Origin: a virus | Virus record (IMG/VR): IMGVR_UViG_3300047510_002518 | Coordinates: 1 to 32,171 of that record | Strand: one strand, 5' to 3' | Length of the DNA stretch: 32,171 bases | Shown: in pieces, positions 15,305 to 21,134 of the stretch | How the letters are laid out: every line of letters begins with the position of its first letter | Numbering within the stretch: position 1 is the first letter of the stretch | Notes under the pieces: generated by a model | What the model was told of the DNA's origin: nothing | The model's input: the letters and a program-made list of their open reading frames with translations, nothing else | Databases searched by the model: none | Program-made: the position numbers and the translations under genes

Positions 15305-15583
15305 ATGAGCCAAGTCACCCTCAACCTCACCCTGCACGAAGCCGCTTTCGCCTTGTCCGCCCTGCGCGGCGTCAACAAGGACGCTCTCAATCTGGACAAT
15401 TTCCACCTGTTGACCTCGGTGATCGAAAACCTCCAGTCGCGCATCGACGCCGCCGAGACCAACGTGCCCGACGATGAGCCGTTTGACGGCTTCCGCACGG
15501 ATGCGGAAGCTGACGCCGACGCGCTCGCCTCGGCGGGCTGGGGCACGGACGAGGACTACGGTTGCTTCAGCGAGGACTATTGA
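15305..15583 (+). CDS. Small acidic island protein
   Basis: 92 residues from the ATG at 15305. MSQVTLNLTLHEAAFALSAL then a mixed helix and a very acidic tail rich in Asp and Glu (DEPFDGFRTDAEADADALA). The N-terminal half resembles small oligomerising proteins, but no family is recognised. Acidic tail and GC-rich codons fit the island; a DNA-mimic or polymerase-binding role would be speculation. No clear promoter of its own; the stretch before it matches the others only in ACCCTCAAT. It ends just before a strong terminator. Confidence 0.65.
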   Translation: MSQVTLNLTLHEAAFALSALRGVNKDALNLDNFHLLTSVIENLQSRIDAAETNVPDDEPFDGFRTDAEADADALASAGWGTDEDYGCFSEDY

Positions 15584-15587
15584 AACG

Positions 15588-15610
15588 GGGGGCTGTCAAG
15601 CCCCCTTTTT
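15588..15610 (+). terminator. Intrinsic terminator after 15305 gene
   Basis: GGGGGCT pairs with AGCCCCC around GTCA, then five T. Confidence 0.85.
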
Positions 15611-15612
15611 CA

Positions 15613-15668
15613 TTTTTACATTTTTTTTACAACCGGGCCAGGCCCGGCCCCCTAGGGTGTTTACCCTA
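15613..15668. repeat. Island repeat, copy 3 (half dyad plus TAGGGT hairpin)
   Basis: Left arm and core CCGGGCCAGGCCCGG (15633..15647), but the right arm is replaced by a TAGGGT-GTTT-ACCCTA hairpin (15653..15668). Confidence 0.85.
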
Positions 15669-15674
15669 TGCCCA

Positions 15675-15696
15675 AAATAGGGAATCAACCCTATTT
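15675..15696. repeat. AAATAGGG/CCCTATTT hairpin
   Basis: Perfect 8-bp inverted repeat with loop AATCAA, a second hairpin right after repeat copy 3. Confidence 0.7.
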
Positions 15697-15708
15697 ACTA
15701 TTTGTGTA

Positions 15709-15730
15709 TTTGCTGTTTGCTGATTTGCTG
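15709..15730 (+). repeat. Three TTTGCTG direct repeats
   Basis: Three copies within 22 nt (15709, 15716, 15724), iteron-like but short. No other replication signal is visible. Confidence 0.5.
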
Positions 15731-15789
15731 ATCTGCGCGTGTCAAGCATAAATAATCAATTAAAATTCAGCTCGCCCCCAAGATTTTTC

Positions 15790-15817
15790 TTGTGATTCGG
15801 CGCTTCTCCTGTATTCT
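15790..15817 (+). promoter_or_regulatory. Island promoter
   Basis: TTGTGA, 16 nt, TATTCT, then exactly 7 nt to the ATG at 15825. Probably drives the operon through the endolysin to 17324. Confidence 0.7.
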
Positions 15818-15824
15818 CTTTCTT

Positions 15825-16049
15825 ATGAATCAATCACTCGTTGCCTCCACCCCTGACCAAATCTTTGCTTATCGCCTGCTCGCCCTGCGCGCCAGCCTCA
15901 AGCTCGAAACCCTCGGAATGACCTTGAGCCGTAAGGAAAAGGCTTCCAAGATCGTGCGCCATCTGATCTCCTCCCGTACCCGTAACCTCAAAGACCTCCT
16001 CGCTGAATATGAATCCTTCCTCCGCAGCAACGGTTTCCTGCAAGCCTAA
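15825..16049 (+). CDS. Small helical basic protein, first of the endolysin operon
   Basis: 74 residues: MNQSLVASTPDQIFAYRLLALRASLKLETLGM, then RKEKASKIVRHLISSRTRNLKDLLAEYESFL. Two or three helices with basic faces. No family recognised, though it resembles the small helical proteins encoded beside phage early genes. The start is placed by the promoter 7 nt upstream; a few earlier in-frame codons carry no start advantage. The next gene begins 7 nt after its stop, and the chain continues to the endolysin. Confidence 0.65.
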   Translation: MNQSLVASTPDQIFAYRLLALRASLKLETLGMTLSRKEKASKIVRHLISSRTRNLKDLLAEYESFLRSNGFLQA

Positions 16050-16056
16050 GTCCGGT

Positions 16057-16233
16057 ATGTTCTCCCTATTCGCCCTTATCGACAAAGAAAATCGCGTGCT
16101 GCTTTCCAACCACCGTACCCTTCGGGGTGCGGTGGGGGCGCAGTTCAAGCATCTTGCCCGCATTCGGCGCGAACACGGTCCTGACGCTTTCGCCATTTAC
16201 TCCATTATCGGCCCCGATGACAAACAATACTGA
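16057..16233 (+). CDS. Small protein of the endolysin operon
   Basis: 58 residues: MFSLFALIDKENRVLLSNHRTLRGAVGAQFKHLARIRREHGPDAFAIYSII. Strand then helix then strand, a mini alpha/beta fold. No family recognised. It starts 7 nt after the previous stop and overlaps the next frame by 17 nt. Confidence 0.6.
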   Translation: MFSLFALIDKENRVLLSNHRTLRGAVGAQFKHLARIRREHGPDAFAIYSIIGPDDKQY

Positions 16234-16414
16234 CAAAGTGGAAAAACTGGACGAGTTTCAAATCGCCAAATTAATCCTTGCTTTTGATTGGAATACTGAC
16301 AAAGTCCTTGAGTATGCAAAACAAAATTCACTCCCTCCTCCTTCGGAAACTGATCTTTTTTGGGGCAGCTTTGTTGCCGCTGGCGCTGCCCGCGCAGGAT
16401 TTTGTGTCTCATAG
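16217..16414 (+). CDS. Small protein overlapping the endolysin start
   Basis: 65 residues: MTNNTDKVEKLDEFQIAKLILAFDWNTDKVLEYAKQNS looks like a genuine helical domain. The C-terminal half (PPPSETDLFWGSFVAAG) lies within the first 100 bases of the endolysin gene in another frame. A partial overlap this long is unusual. Either both genes are real and coupled, or this frame is chance read-through from a shorter gene. It overlaps the previous gene by 17 nt. Confidence 0.45.
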   Translation: MTNNTDKVEKLDEFQIAKLILAFDWNTDKVLEYAKQNSLPPPSETDLFWGSFVAAGAARAGFCVS

Positions 16415-16763
16415 TCGCGCCGACATTATCGCCGCCACCCTTATCCTTGAGGCAGCAGGCGAGGGGCGCGTTGGGATGGAAGCTGTGCGCGAGGTAATTG
16501 CCAATCGCGCCAAGAACAAAACAGAAATTGCTGTTTGTTTAGCCCCGAAACAATTCTCTTGTTGGAATGGAATGCCGATCCACAAAGGCATTGACAAGGC
16601 GCGGAAAGATCCGCAATGGAGTCTTGCTCACAAGATTGCCAGCAGCAAGCCCACGAACCACACGAAAGGCGCGACTCACTACCACACGACCAAGGTTTCC
16701 CCTTACTGGGCCAAGAAGCTCCAGAAGATCACCACAATCAAAAATCATATCTTTTACAAATAA
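16314..16763 (+). CDS. Signal-peptide endolysin, SleB-type cell wall hydrolase
   Basis: 149 residues from the ATG at 16314. A signal peptide (MQNKIHSLLLRKLIFFGAAL, about residues 1-27) ends near PAQD. Then the Hydrolase_2/SleB fold: IIAATLILEAAGEGRVGMEAVREVIANRAKN, where E46 in LEAAGE is the expected catalytic glutamate. Later come CLAPKQFSCWNG and a Thr-Lys-Gly-Ala-Thr-His-Tyr-His region near 130. The family cleaves the glycan backbone of peptidoglycan as a lytic transglycosylase. The signal peptide means export by the host Sec system, so timing would depend on the holin or on activation at the membrane rather than on release through the holin. The holin and u-spanin lie about 6 kb away on the opposite strand. 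Confidence 0.85.
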   Translation: MQNKIHSLLLRKLIFFGAALLPLALPAQDFVSHSRADIIAATLILEAAGEGRVGMEAVREVIANRAKNKTEIAVCLAPKQFSCWNGMPIHKGIDKARKDPQWSLAHKIASSKPTNHTKGATHYHTTKVSPYWAKKLQKITTIKNHIFYK

Positions 16764-16769
16764 GGACTT

Positions 16770-17324
16770 ATGCCAAACTGGTGCGAAAATACCCTATCCG
16801 CAAACGGAACTGCTGAAGACATTTCAGCGTTCGACAAATGGCTCGATGACAAGCCGTTTTCTTTTGAAAGAATCGATCCCACTCCCGAGGAACTGAAAGA
16901 GAGTGTGCCTTTCAGCCAAGAGAGAAAGGACTCAGGCGCAGGCAAGGAACTGATCGAGAAATTCGGTTCTGATAATTGGTACGACTGGCGCGTGCGAAAC
17001 TGGGGTTGCAAGTGGGACATCGATGAGAACCAAGGAAAGCCCGCCTATTCTTCGGCAGAATCAATTAGTTTTGAGTTTCAAACTGCGTGGAGCCCGCCCG
17101 AAAGGGCAATCTACACTCTTTCGCTTAAGTTCCCCACCCTGACCTTTTTCCTAGGATACTATGAAATGGGCTGCGGTTTCGCTGGGGAAATGACAGTAAA
17201 AAACGGAGAGTCCGATTGGACTTTGTATGATGCAGAAGAGAACGTGGACAGCTTCAAACAATATGTTTCCGAACGCTGGGGAATCGAATTCGATGAAGAA
17301 GAAGAAACAGTTGACAGTAACTAA
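16770..17324 (+). CDS. YubB/Api92-like (DUF1281) ferredoxin-like-fold protein
   Basis: 184 residues starting MPNWCENTLSANG, the family's signature beginning. A WGCKWD motif near 85-90 and AWSPPERAI near 110-118 followed by EMGCGFAGEM near 139 also match. Members occur in phages and plasmids with unknown function. Sequence length and order of motifs agree with the family. It starts 6 nt after the endolysin stop and ends the plus-strand operon. Repeat copy 4 and a terminator follow, and the next gene converges on it. Confidence 0.85.
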   Translation: MPNWCENTLSANGTAEDISAFDKWLDDKPFSFERIDPTPEELKESVPFSQERKDSGAGKELIEKFGSDNWYDWRVRNWGCKWDIDENQGKPAYSSAESISFEFQTAWSPPERAIYTLSLKFPTLTFFLGYYEMGCGFAGEMTVKNGESDWTLYDAEENVDSFKQYVSERWGIEFDEEEETVDSN

Positions 17325-17343
17325 ATAGTAAGCCACGAAGTCT

Positions 17344-17398
17344 GGGGTGTTTACCCTAGGCTTCCGGGCCAGGCCGGGTTGTAAAAAATTTGTAAAAA
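17344..17398. repeat. Island repeat, copy 4 (inverted orientation, half dyad)
   Basis: On the plus strand a GGGT-GTTT-ACCC hairpin precedes the core (17364..17378) and TTGTAAAAAATTTGTAAAAA follows. Read on the minus strand it matches copy 3 in order. It lies between convergent genes. Confidence 0.85.
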
Positions 17399-17405
17399 TC
17401 AGATT

Positions 17406-17431
17406 GGGGGCAATCTGGGCTTGCCCCCTTT
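17406..17431 (+). terminator. Intrinsic terminator between convergent genes
   Basis: GGGGGCAA pairs with TTGCCCCC around TCTGGGC, followed by a T-rich run. The stem can act on either strand. Confidence 0.7.
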
Positions 17432-17519
17432 CTATTTGTATTTAACCCCTTTGCTTTTCTTGTTTAATACTACAAACACAAGCAAGAAAAACAACAGGAT
17501 GGAAAAAAAGATGTTGCTT

Positions 17520-18215
17520 TTACGCATAAACAACAAAGCCGCTTGCGTCTTGCTTTGCCTTGCCTTTTGCCTTCAGACCGATGACGCAATTGCGTGGATC
17601 GAGAAAGCGCAAATCCGTTTTGTCCCCGTTCACCACCTCAAACCCGTTCCAGAATGCAGGGAAGGAATCAGAAGAGAAAACAACAGCAACATTCCCGCCG
17701 TCGCGCAAGACTTGCAACGCTTGCGCCTCGTTTGATTCGGAACGCGAAAAAGTCAAGTGATAATTGGCAGGGAGAAGACCGTTGCAGTACGCCAGCATCC
17801 GCACGGGGTTTTTCGTGTAGTCGTACCATTGCACGGAAGGGAAATCCGAAAAGAACTTGAACCGTTCCCACGGGATGTCGGAAGTCCCGTTGAGCCTCAC
17901 GCAAGCCTTCGCGCCACGCTTCGCGCAATAGGCTTGGAAGGCGACGACATCCTCGCGCAGCAAGCGCAGAAACTCGGCGCAATTGTCAAAGAAAAGTTGC
18001 GTTTTCCGCACGCGCGCGGATTGCACGCTGTTCATTTGCCCGCGCCCCGCCGTGAAAAGGCACCCAGCGGTGCAGGCAACGGAACGGTGGGAGCACACTT
18101 CCCCGCGCCCCGCAATCTTGGCGGGGGCGAGATACAAAATCGCGGTCAAGTAGTCCGCGCCGTTGCCCTTGCGGGTCTTCGCGTCAGCATTGAACGAAAG
18201 CAATTGAAGTTTCAT
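17520..18215 (-). CDS. gp88-like conserved phage protein
   Basis: 231 residues. A cysteine cluster C41, C48, C52 ahead of AGRG, then RLNGTSDIPWE (107-117), YDYTKNPVR (131-139), LTFSRSESN and later GGNVAVVF and a VNGDKTDLRFLDP end. This order matches, from memory, a phage family named after mycobacteriophage gp88, of unknown biochemical function. The protein is on the minus strand within a mostly plus-strand island. Its start lies 8 nt after a CACTCT box that resembles the plus-strand promoters. It ends before the convergent terminator and repeat copy 4. Confidence 0.8.
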   Translation of the reverse strand: MKLQLLSFNADAKTRKGNGADYLTAILYLAPAKIAGRGEVCSHRSVACTAGCLFTAGRGQMNSVQSARVRKTQLFFDNCAEFLRLLREDVVAFQAYCAKRGAKACVRLNGTSDIPWERFKFFSDFPSVQWYDYTKNPVRMLAYCNGLLPANYHLTFSRSESNEAQALQVLRDGGNVAVVFSSDSFPAFWNGFEVVNGDKTDLRFLDPRNCVIGLKAKGKAKQDASGFVVYA

Positions 18216-18223
18216 CAGGGGAA

Positions 18224-18229
18224 AGAGTG
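18224..18229 (-). promoter_or_regulatory. Minus-strand -10-like box before gp88-like gene
   Basis: CACTCT, 8 nt before the start at 18215, in context GGGAAACGGT that matches the upstream context of the 13088 box. The -35 position is TTTATT, so it is weak or atypical. Confidence 0.4.
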
Positions 18230-18312
18230 ACCGTTTCCCCGAATAAATAAAGAAAAAAATGAGATCGGGCGCAAAAAAGTTCTTGTCAAGCTTTTTCTGG
18301 TTAATGGGCGAG

Positions 18313-18373
18313 TTTTACATTTTTTTTACAACCGGGCCAGGCCCGGCGCCAATTGTAAAAAATTCGTAAAAAA
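18313..18373. repeat. Island repeat, copy 5 (full dyad) between divergent genes
   Basis: Core CCGGGCCAGGCCCGG at 18332..18346 with both arms. It sits upstream of two divergent genes, so it cannot serve as a terminator for either. Confidence 0.9.
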
Positions 18374-18458
18374 CACCCCAAAATCAATTTCCCGTTGACA
18401 TTATCCCGCCAGCCCCTAAAAGCCGAAAATTGAGCGCAAAAAAAACCTAAAAAAAGGT

Positions 18459-18486
18459 TTGCAAGTGCGGTTTCGGGAGTCATTCT
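18459..18486 (+). promoter_or_regulatory. Island promoter
   Basis: TTGCAA, 16 nt, CATTCT, then exactly 7 nt to a GTG start at 18494. Confidence 0.7.
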
Positions 18487-18493
18487 CTCCCCT

Positions 18494-18793
18494 GTGAATA
18501 ACAACCTACGTTCCGCTATCGAGAAGATCGTTGCCAATGGCGCCGCCATTGTTTCGTTTGATTACACCAAGAAGGACGGCACCACCACGCGCCGCAACGG
18601 CGTGATCGGTTACACTCCTTTCGGGGAGCGCGCTTGGGGCCAGCACACCAGCAAGTCAATTGTCGTCTCGGCGGCTGGCAAGGAGTTCGTCACCGTCAAG
18701 ACGAACAACGAAGACAACGCCACGGGCCACGCTTACAAAAGCTTTAACCTCGCGCAGATTTCCAACTTCACCCACAAGGGCGAAACTCTCTAA
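18494..18793 (+). CDS. Small island protein, GTG start
   Basis: 99 residues. MNNNLRSAIEKIVANGAAIVSFDYTKKDGTTTRRNGVIGYTPFGERAWG, then SIVVSAAGKEFVTVKTNN and KSFNLAQISNFTHKG. Alternating strands form a beta-rich domain resembling small WYL-like or tudor-like folds, but this is a weak impression. The GTG start is supported by a conserved promoter 7 nt upstream, with no Shine-Dalgarno. The next gene has its own possible promoter. Confidence 0.7.
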   Translation: MNNNLRSAIEKIVANGAAIVSFDYTKKDGTTTRRNGVIGYTPFGERAWGQHTSKSIVVSAAGKEFVTVKTNNEDNATGHAYKSFNLAQISNFTHKGETL

Positions 18794-18802
18794 ACTTTTT
18801 GC

Positions 18803-18830
18803 TTGCTTACTGAACAAAACAAACCAACAT
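18803..18830 (+). promoter_or_regulatory. Possible island promoter
   Basis: TTGCTT, 16 nt, CAACAT, 8 nt to the ATG at 18839. The spacing fits; the -10 is poor. Confidence 0.45.
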
Positions 18831-18838
18831 CAAATCGA

Positions 18839-19615
18839 ATGAATAACAACGCCATCAACCTCCGCATCTGCGGTTCCGACAATTCCGAGATCAGCGGCGC
18901 TGACCTCCTCAAAGTTGCTACGCCCAGCAAGACGGATTCGTACCAGCCGATCCCTCACGCTGACCTCGTTAGCATCTTCCGCGATCAAATGAAGGCCGCG
19001 AGCCTCACGATCAAGCAGGAGGTCCACACCACCGCCCGCTTCGGCCAGCGTTACTTCGGCTTGTTCGAAATCGATATGGGCAAAGCTGGCTCGTCTGGCA
19101 CCGTTGTCGGCCTCCGCAATTCGCACGATAAGAGTTTCCCCGCTGGCATCTGCGCGGGTAACGCTCCGTTCGTTTGCAGCAACCTCGTTTTCCACAACGA
19201 GATTGTTTTCGGTCGCCGCCATACGACGAACCTCCTGCGCGACTTGCCGCAAATCATTTCGCGTGCGATTGGCGCGTTGGGCGATATGTGGACGAAGCAC
19301 GAGACTCGCGTGACCAAGTACGCCGAGACGCCCCTAACGGATGACGAAGCGGGCAACCTCATTCTCCGCAGCTATCGGGCGGGGGCGATTGGCAAGACGA
19401 TGATCGCGGATGTGCTCGACCAATGGGAGAAGCCCGCGCACGAAGAGTTTGCGCCGCGCAACCTGTGGAGCCTGCACAATAGCTTCACCGAGGTTTACAA
19501 GGGCAACCTCATCGCCCTGCCCAAGCGCAGCCAAGCCCTGCACAGCATCTTCGATCCGTTCGCCGGTCTGAACCTGACGGTTGACATCAAGCCCGAGGTG
19601 GAGGTGACGGCGTAA
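18839..19615 (+). CDS. DUF932-like phage/plasmid protein
   Basis: 258 residues from the ATG at 18839, chosen for its promoter spacing and the MNNN start shared with the gene before it. RYFGLFEID (71-79), GLRNSHDKSF (91-100) and CSNLVFHNE (113-121) match the core of the DUF932 family, found in phages and plasmids and of unknown biochemical role. A C-terminal helical half follows. The family is normally encoded near replication or recombination genes. The strong GGGGGGCGG terminator follows directly, ending this unit. Confidence 0.82.
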   Translation: MNNNAINLRICGSDNSEISGADLLKVATPSKTDSYQPIPHADLVSIFRDQMKAASLTIKQEVHTTARFGQRYFGLFEIDMGKAGSSGTVVGLRNSHDKSFPAGICAGNAPFVCSNLVFHNEIVFGRRHTTNLLRDLPQIISRAIGALGDMWTKHETRVTKYAETPLTDDEAGNLILRSYRAGAIGKTMIADVLDQWEKPAHEEFAPRNLWSLHNSFTEVYKGNLIALPKRSQALHSIFDPFAGLNLTVDIKPEVEVTA

Positions 19616-19621
19616 GCTATC

Positions 19622-19649
19622 GGGGGGCGGGAAACCGCCCCCCTTTTTT
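19622..19649 (+). terminator. Strong intrinsic terminator after DUF932-like gene
   Basis: GGGGGGCGG pairs with CCGCCCCCC around a GAAA tetraloop, then six T. Confidence 0.92.
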
Positions 19650-19670
19650 CCTTTGCTGTATCAAATACTT

Positions 19671-19698
19671 TTGTTTGCCCTGTTAATACTAATACTGT
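19671..19698 (+). promoter_or_regulatory. Promoter of the 19715 gene
   Basis: TTGTTT, 16 nt, TACTGT, then 16 nt to the ATG. Unlike the other island promoters it leaves a short leader. Confidence 0.5.
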
Positions 19699-19714
19699 TG
19701 CGGAAAAAATTGAA

Positions 19715-20059
19715 ATGAATACCAGAAGCGAAATCGATTGGATGTTGGATCGTTACCAGATCGAGCTTCAGAGAATGAAGAACTCGTTTGCTATTGTTTC
19801 TCAATACGCAAACAAGACGCCAGAAGAGGCGCAGGAGATGTTCGAAAAGATGCGCCCCGTTACTACTTACCGGCGGAACGGCTGGCTGAATGAAGACGAG
19901 CGTTGGGCTATTTCCTTTTATGCCCAGAAGCTCCCGCGCCGAACCTCTCGCGCTAGGTGCGGCCTGCACCTGTACGAAATTGCGGCAAAGTTTGCCTGCT
20001 CCCTTCCTACTGTTTACAAATACGCAGACTATGAGGGGGAAAGCAGCATTTACTTTTAA
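19715..20059 (+). CDS. Putative helix-turn-helix protein
   Basis: 114 residues. A helical N-terminal half (MNTRSEIDWMLDRYQIELQRMKNSFAIVSQYANKTP), then a linker (YRRNGWLNEDERWAISFYAQKL). The C-terminal LYEIAAKFACSLPTVYKYADYEG looks like a helix-turn-helix recognition unit. It is probably a DNA-binding regulator. A promoter leaves it about 10 nt of leader. Terminator 20080..20109 and repeat copy 6 follow. Confidence 0.7.
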   Translation: MNTRSEIDWMLDRYQIELQRMKNSFAIVSQYANKTPEEAQEMFEKMRPVTTYRRNGWLNEDERWAISFYAQKLPRRTSRARCGLHLYEIAAKFACSLPTVYKYADYEGESSIYF

Positions 20060-20079
20060 GGCTTAAAGCGTGCCAAGCG

Positions 20080-20109
20080 CCGCCCCCTTCGGGGGGCGGT
20101 AGCTTTTTT
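20080..20109 (+). terminator. Strong intrinsic terminator after 19715 gene
   Basis: CCGCCCCC and GGGGGCGG pair around a TTCG tetraloop, then six T. The T-run is also the left arm of repeat copy 6. Confidence 0.88.
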
Positions 20110-20164
20110 ACAAATTTTTTACAACCGGGCCTGGCCCGGCGCCAATTGTAAAAAAAATGTAAAA
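20105..20164. repeat. Island repeat, copy 6 (full dyad)
   Basis: Core CCGGGCCTGGCCCGG at 20125..20139, left arm merged with the terminator T-run, right arm AATTGTAAAAAAAATGTAAAA broken only by GCGCC. Confidence 0.9.
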
Positions 20165-20188
20165 GAAATTCCCCCCATCAAAAAAAGC

Positions 20189-20215
20189 TTTCAAGCGCAC
20201 CCATTTTGGTATCTA
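20189..20215 (+). promoter_or_regulatory. Possible island promoter
   Basis: TTTCAA, 15 nt, TATCTA, 10 nt to the ATG at 20226. Weaker fit than the others. Confidence 0.4.
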
Positions 20216-20225
20216 CTCCTGACAT

Positions 20226-20447
20226 ATGACCATAACCAACAAGTGCGTGTTCAATGGAAAAGAATACACGATGGAATTCCCCAACGTGACCGTCGAACAG
20301 TTCCAAGCCAGCTTCACCCGCTGGATCGGTGGAGAAGTGATCCAGAGTGCGTTCTCCTACCTCGATGCCGATCAGCGCGAGTTCGTGATGACTGGCACCC
20401 CGCCCCACGTATGGGACGAAATGTTTTTCCCCGCTGAAACCGAATAA
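20226..20447 (+). CDS. Small island protein, acidic
   Basis: 73 residues: MTITNKCVFNGKEYTMEFPNVTVEQFQASFTRWIGGEVIQSAFSYLDADQREFVMTGTPP. A mixed strand and helix fold, no family recognised from the sequence. It begins a three-gene plus-strand operon ending in the bL12-like gene and a small protein. No Shine-Dalgarno; the next start is 8 nt after its stop. Confidence 0.65.
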   Translation: MTITNKCVFNGKEYTMEFPNVTVEQFQASFTRWIGGEVIQSAFSYLDADQREFVMTGTPPHVWDEMFFPAETE

Positions 20448-20455
20448 TAATTACT

Positions 20456-20755
20456 ATGAAACTGGTATTGTCCCAATCCGAAATCCACGACATCGTTGCC
20501 GAACGCTACAACATTCGCGTCGATCAGGTCGAAATCCAAGGGCTGCACCCCGCCCCGAGCGTGCCGAACATCGAGAACGTCGAGGTTCGCAAGGCGTTGA
20601 TCGTCCTCGCCACCGAGGGCGGTGAGATACAGCGCTGGCGCAGCCCGAACAAGATTGCCTTGATCAAGGCGATCCGCACCCTGACCGGATGCGGTCTGAA
20701 GGAAGGAAAAGACTTCCTTGAGATTGACATCCTGTGCGAGCGCCCCAGCTTCTGA
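20456..20755 (+). CDS. Ribosomal protein bL12 C-terminal-domain-like protein
   Basis: 99 residues. Residues 67-91 (NKIALIKAIRTLTGCGLKEG, then KDFLE) closely match the conserved helices of the bL12 C-terminal domain, which contacts translation factors at the ribosome stalk. The N-terminal half (MKLVLSQSEIHDIVAERYNI) is not a standard bL12 dimerisation domain. The last family helix and strand seem cut, ending ERPSF. Viruses are known to encode bL12, but here the shape suggests a stalk mimic, decoy, or binding protein. Second gene of a three-gene operon, 8 nt after the previous stop. Confidence 0.75.
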   Translation: MKLVLSQSEIHDIVAERYNIRVDQVEIQGLHPAPSVPNIENVEVRKALIVLATEGGEIQRWRSPNKIALIKAIRTLTGCGLKEGKDFLEIDILCERPSF

Positions 20756-20758
20756 CCT

Positions 20759-20950
20759 ATGAGCCCAATACAAAAGCAAGCTTACGATGACTTGATCATC
20801 GTTGCCAAGATGGCGAAAGCCTACTTCGACAACAAGAAGGACGGACGGGGGATCGAAGATCCCCTGTGGCACTCGGCCCGAAAGGCGTTGGCCTCCGTTG
20901 CCAAGGCAGATGACGAGCAGTTTGACCTCAAGTGCCGATTGGCAGACTGA
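20759..20950 (+). CDS. Small helical protein, last gene of bL12-like operon
   Basis: 63 residues: MSPIQKQAYDDLIIVAKMAKAYFDNKKDGRGIEDPLWHSARKALASVAKADDEQFDLKC. Helical with charged faces. It begins 3 nt after the bL12-like stop, so the two are translated together. No family recognised. The strong terminator follows immediately. Confidence 0.7.
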   Translation: MSPIQKQAYDDLIIVAKMAKAYFDNKKDGRGIEDPLWHSARKALASVAKADDEQFDLKCRLAD

Positions 20951-20955
20951 AAGCA

Positions 20956-20983
20956 AGCCCCATCGAAAGGTGGGGCTTTTTTT
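20956..20983 (+). terminator. Strong intrinsic terminator at island end
   Basis: AGCCCCATC pairs with GGTGGGGCT around a GAAA tetraloop, followed by seven T. The T-run runs into repeat copy 7. Confidence 0.92.
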
Positions 20984-21038
20984 ACACTTTTTTTACAACC
21001 GGGCCAGGCCCGGAGGGCTGGGGGGTTTACCCTAGCCC
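20977..21038. repeat. Island repeat, copy 7 (half dyad plus TTTACCCTAG)
   Basis: Core CCGGGCCAGGCCCGG at 20999..21013. The right arm is replaced by GGGTTTACCCTAG, as in copies 3 and 4. It marks the end of the plus-strand island. Confidence 0.85.
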
Positions 21039-21080
21039 CATCTAGGGGACTATCCTTATTTATCCCTTATTTGTTATTAT

Positions 21081-21109
21081 TTGACTTCTCTTTCGTTATT
21101 TATTTAACT
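21081..21109 (+). promoter_or_regulatory. Possible promoter before the multi-hairpin element
   Basis: TTGACT, 17 nt, TTAACT. If used, transcription would begin about 20 nt before the 13-bp stem. Weak -10. Confidence 0.25.
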
Positions 21110-21134
21110 CAGACTCACTCTTATTAGAAAGAAA

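Noticed and set aside
15088-15546. Minus-strand frame with Ser/Ala repeats
   Set aside because: Antisense to two acidic island genes; its low-complexity repeats mirror the acidic tail codons.
15709-15730. TTTGCTG repeats as a replication origin
   Set aside because: Only three short copies, with no DnaA-like boxes or initiator gene beside them.
17450-17490. Promoter-like TTGCTT and TAATAC near the convergent terminator
   Set aside because: Spacing is wrong and no gene starts downstream on the plus strand.
17421-17735. Plus-strand frame with cysteine-rich stretch
   Set aside because: Antisense to the C-terminal part of the gp88-like gene, which has strong family motifs.
13908-21038. CRISPR array
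   Set aside because: The island repeats are spaced hundreds of bases apart with genes between them and are dyads with variable arms, not regularly spaced 20-40 nt repeats.
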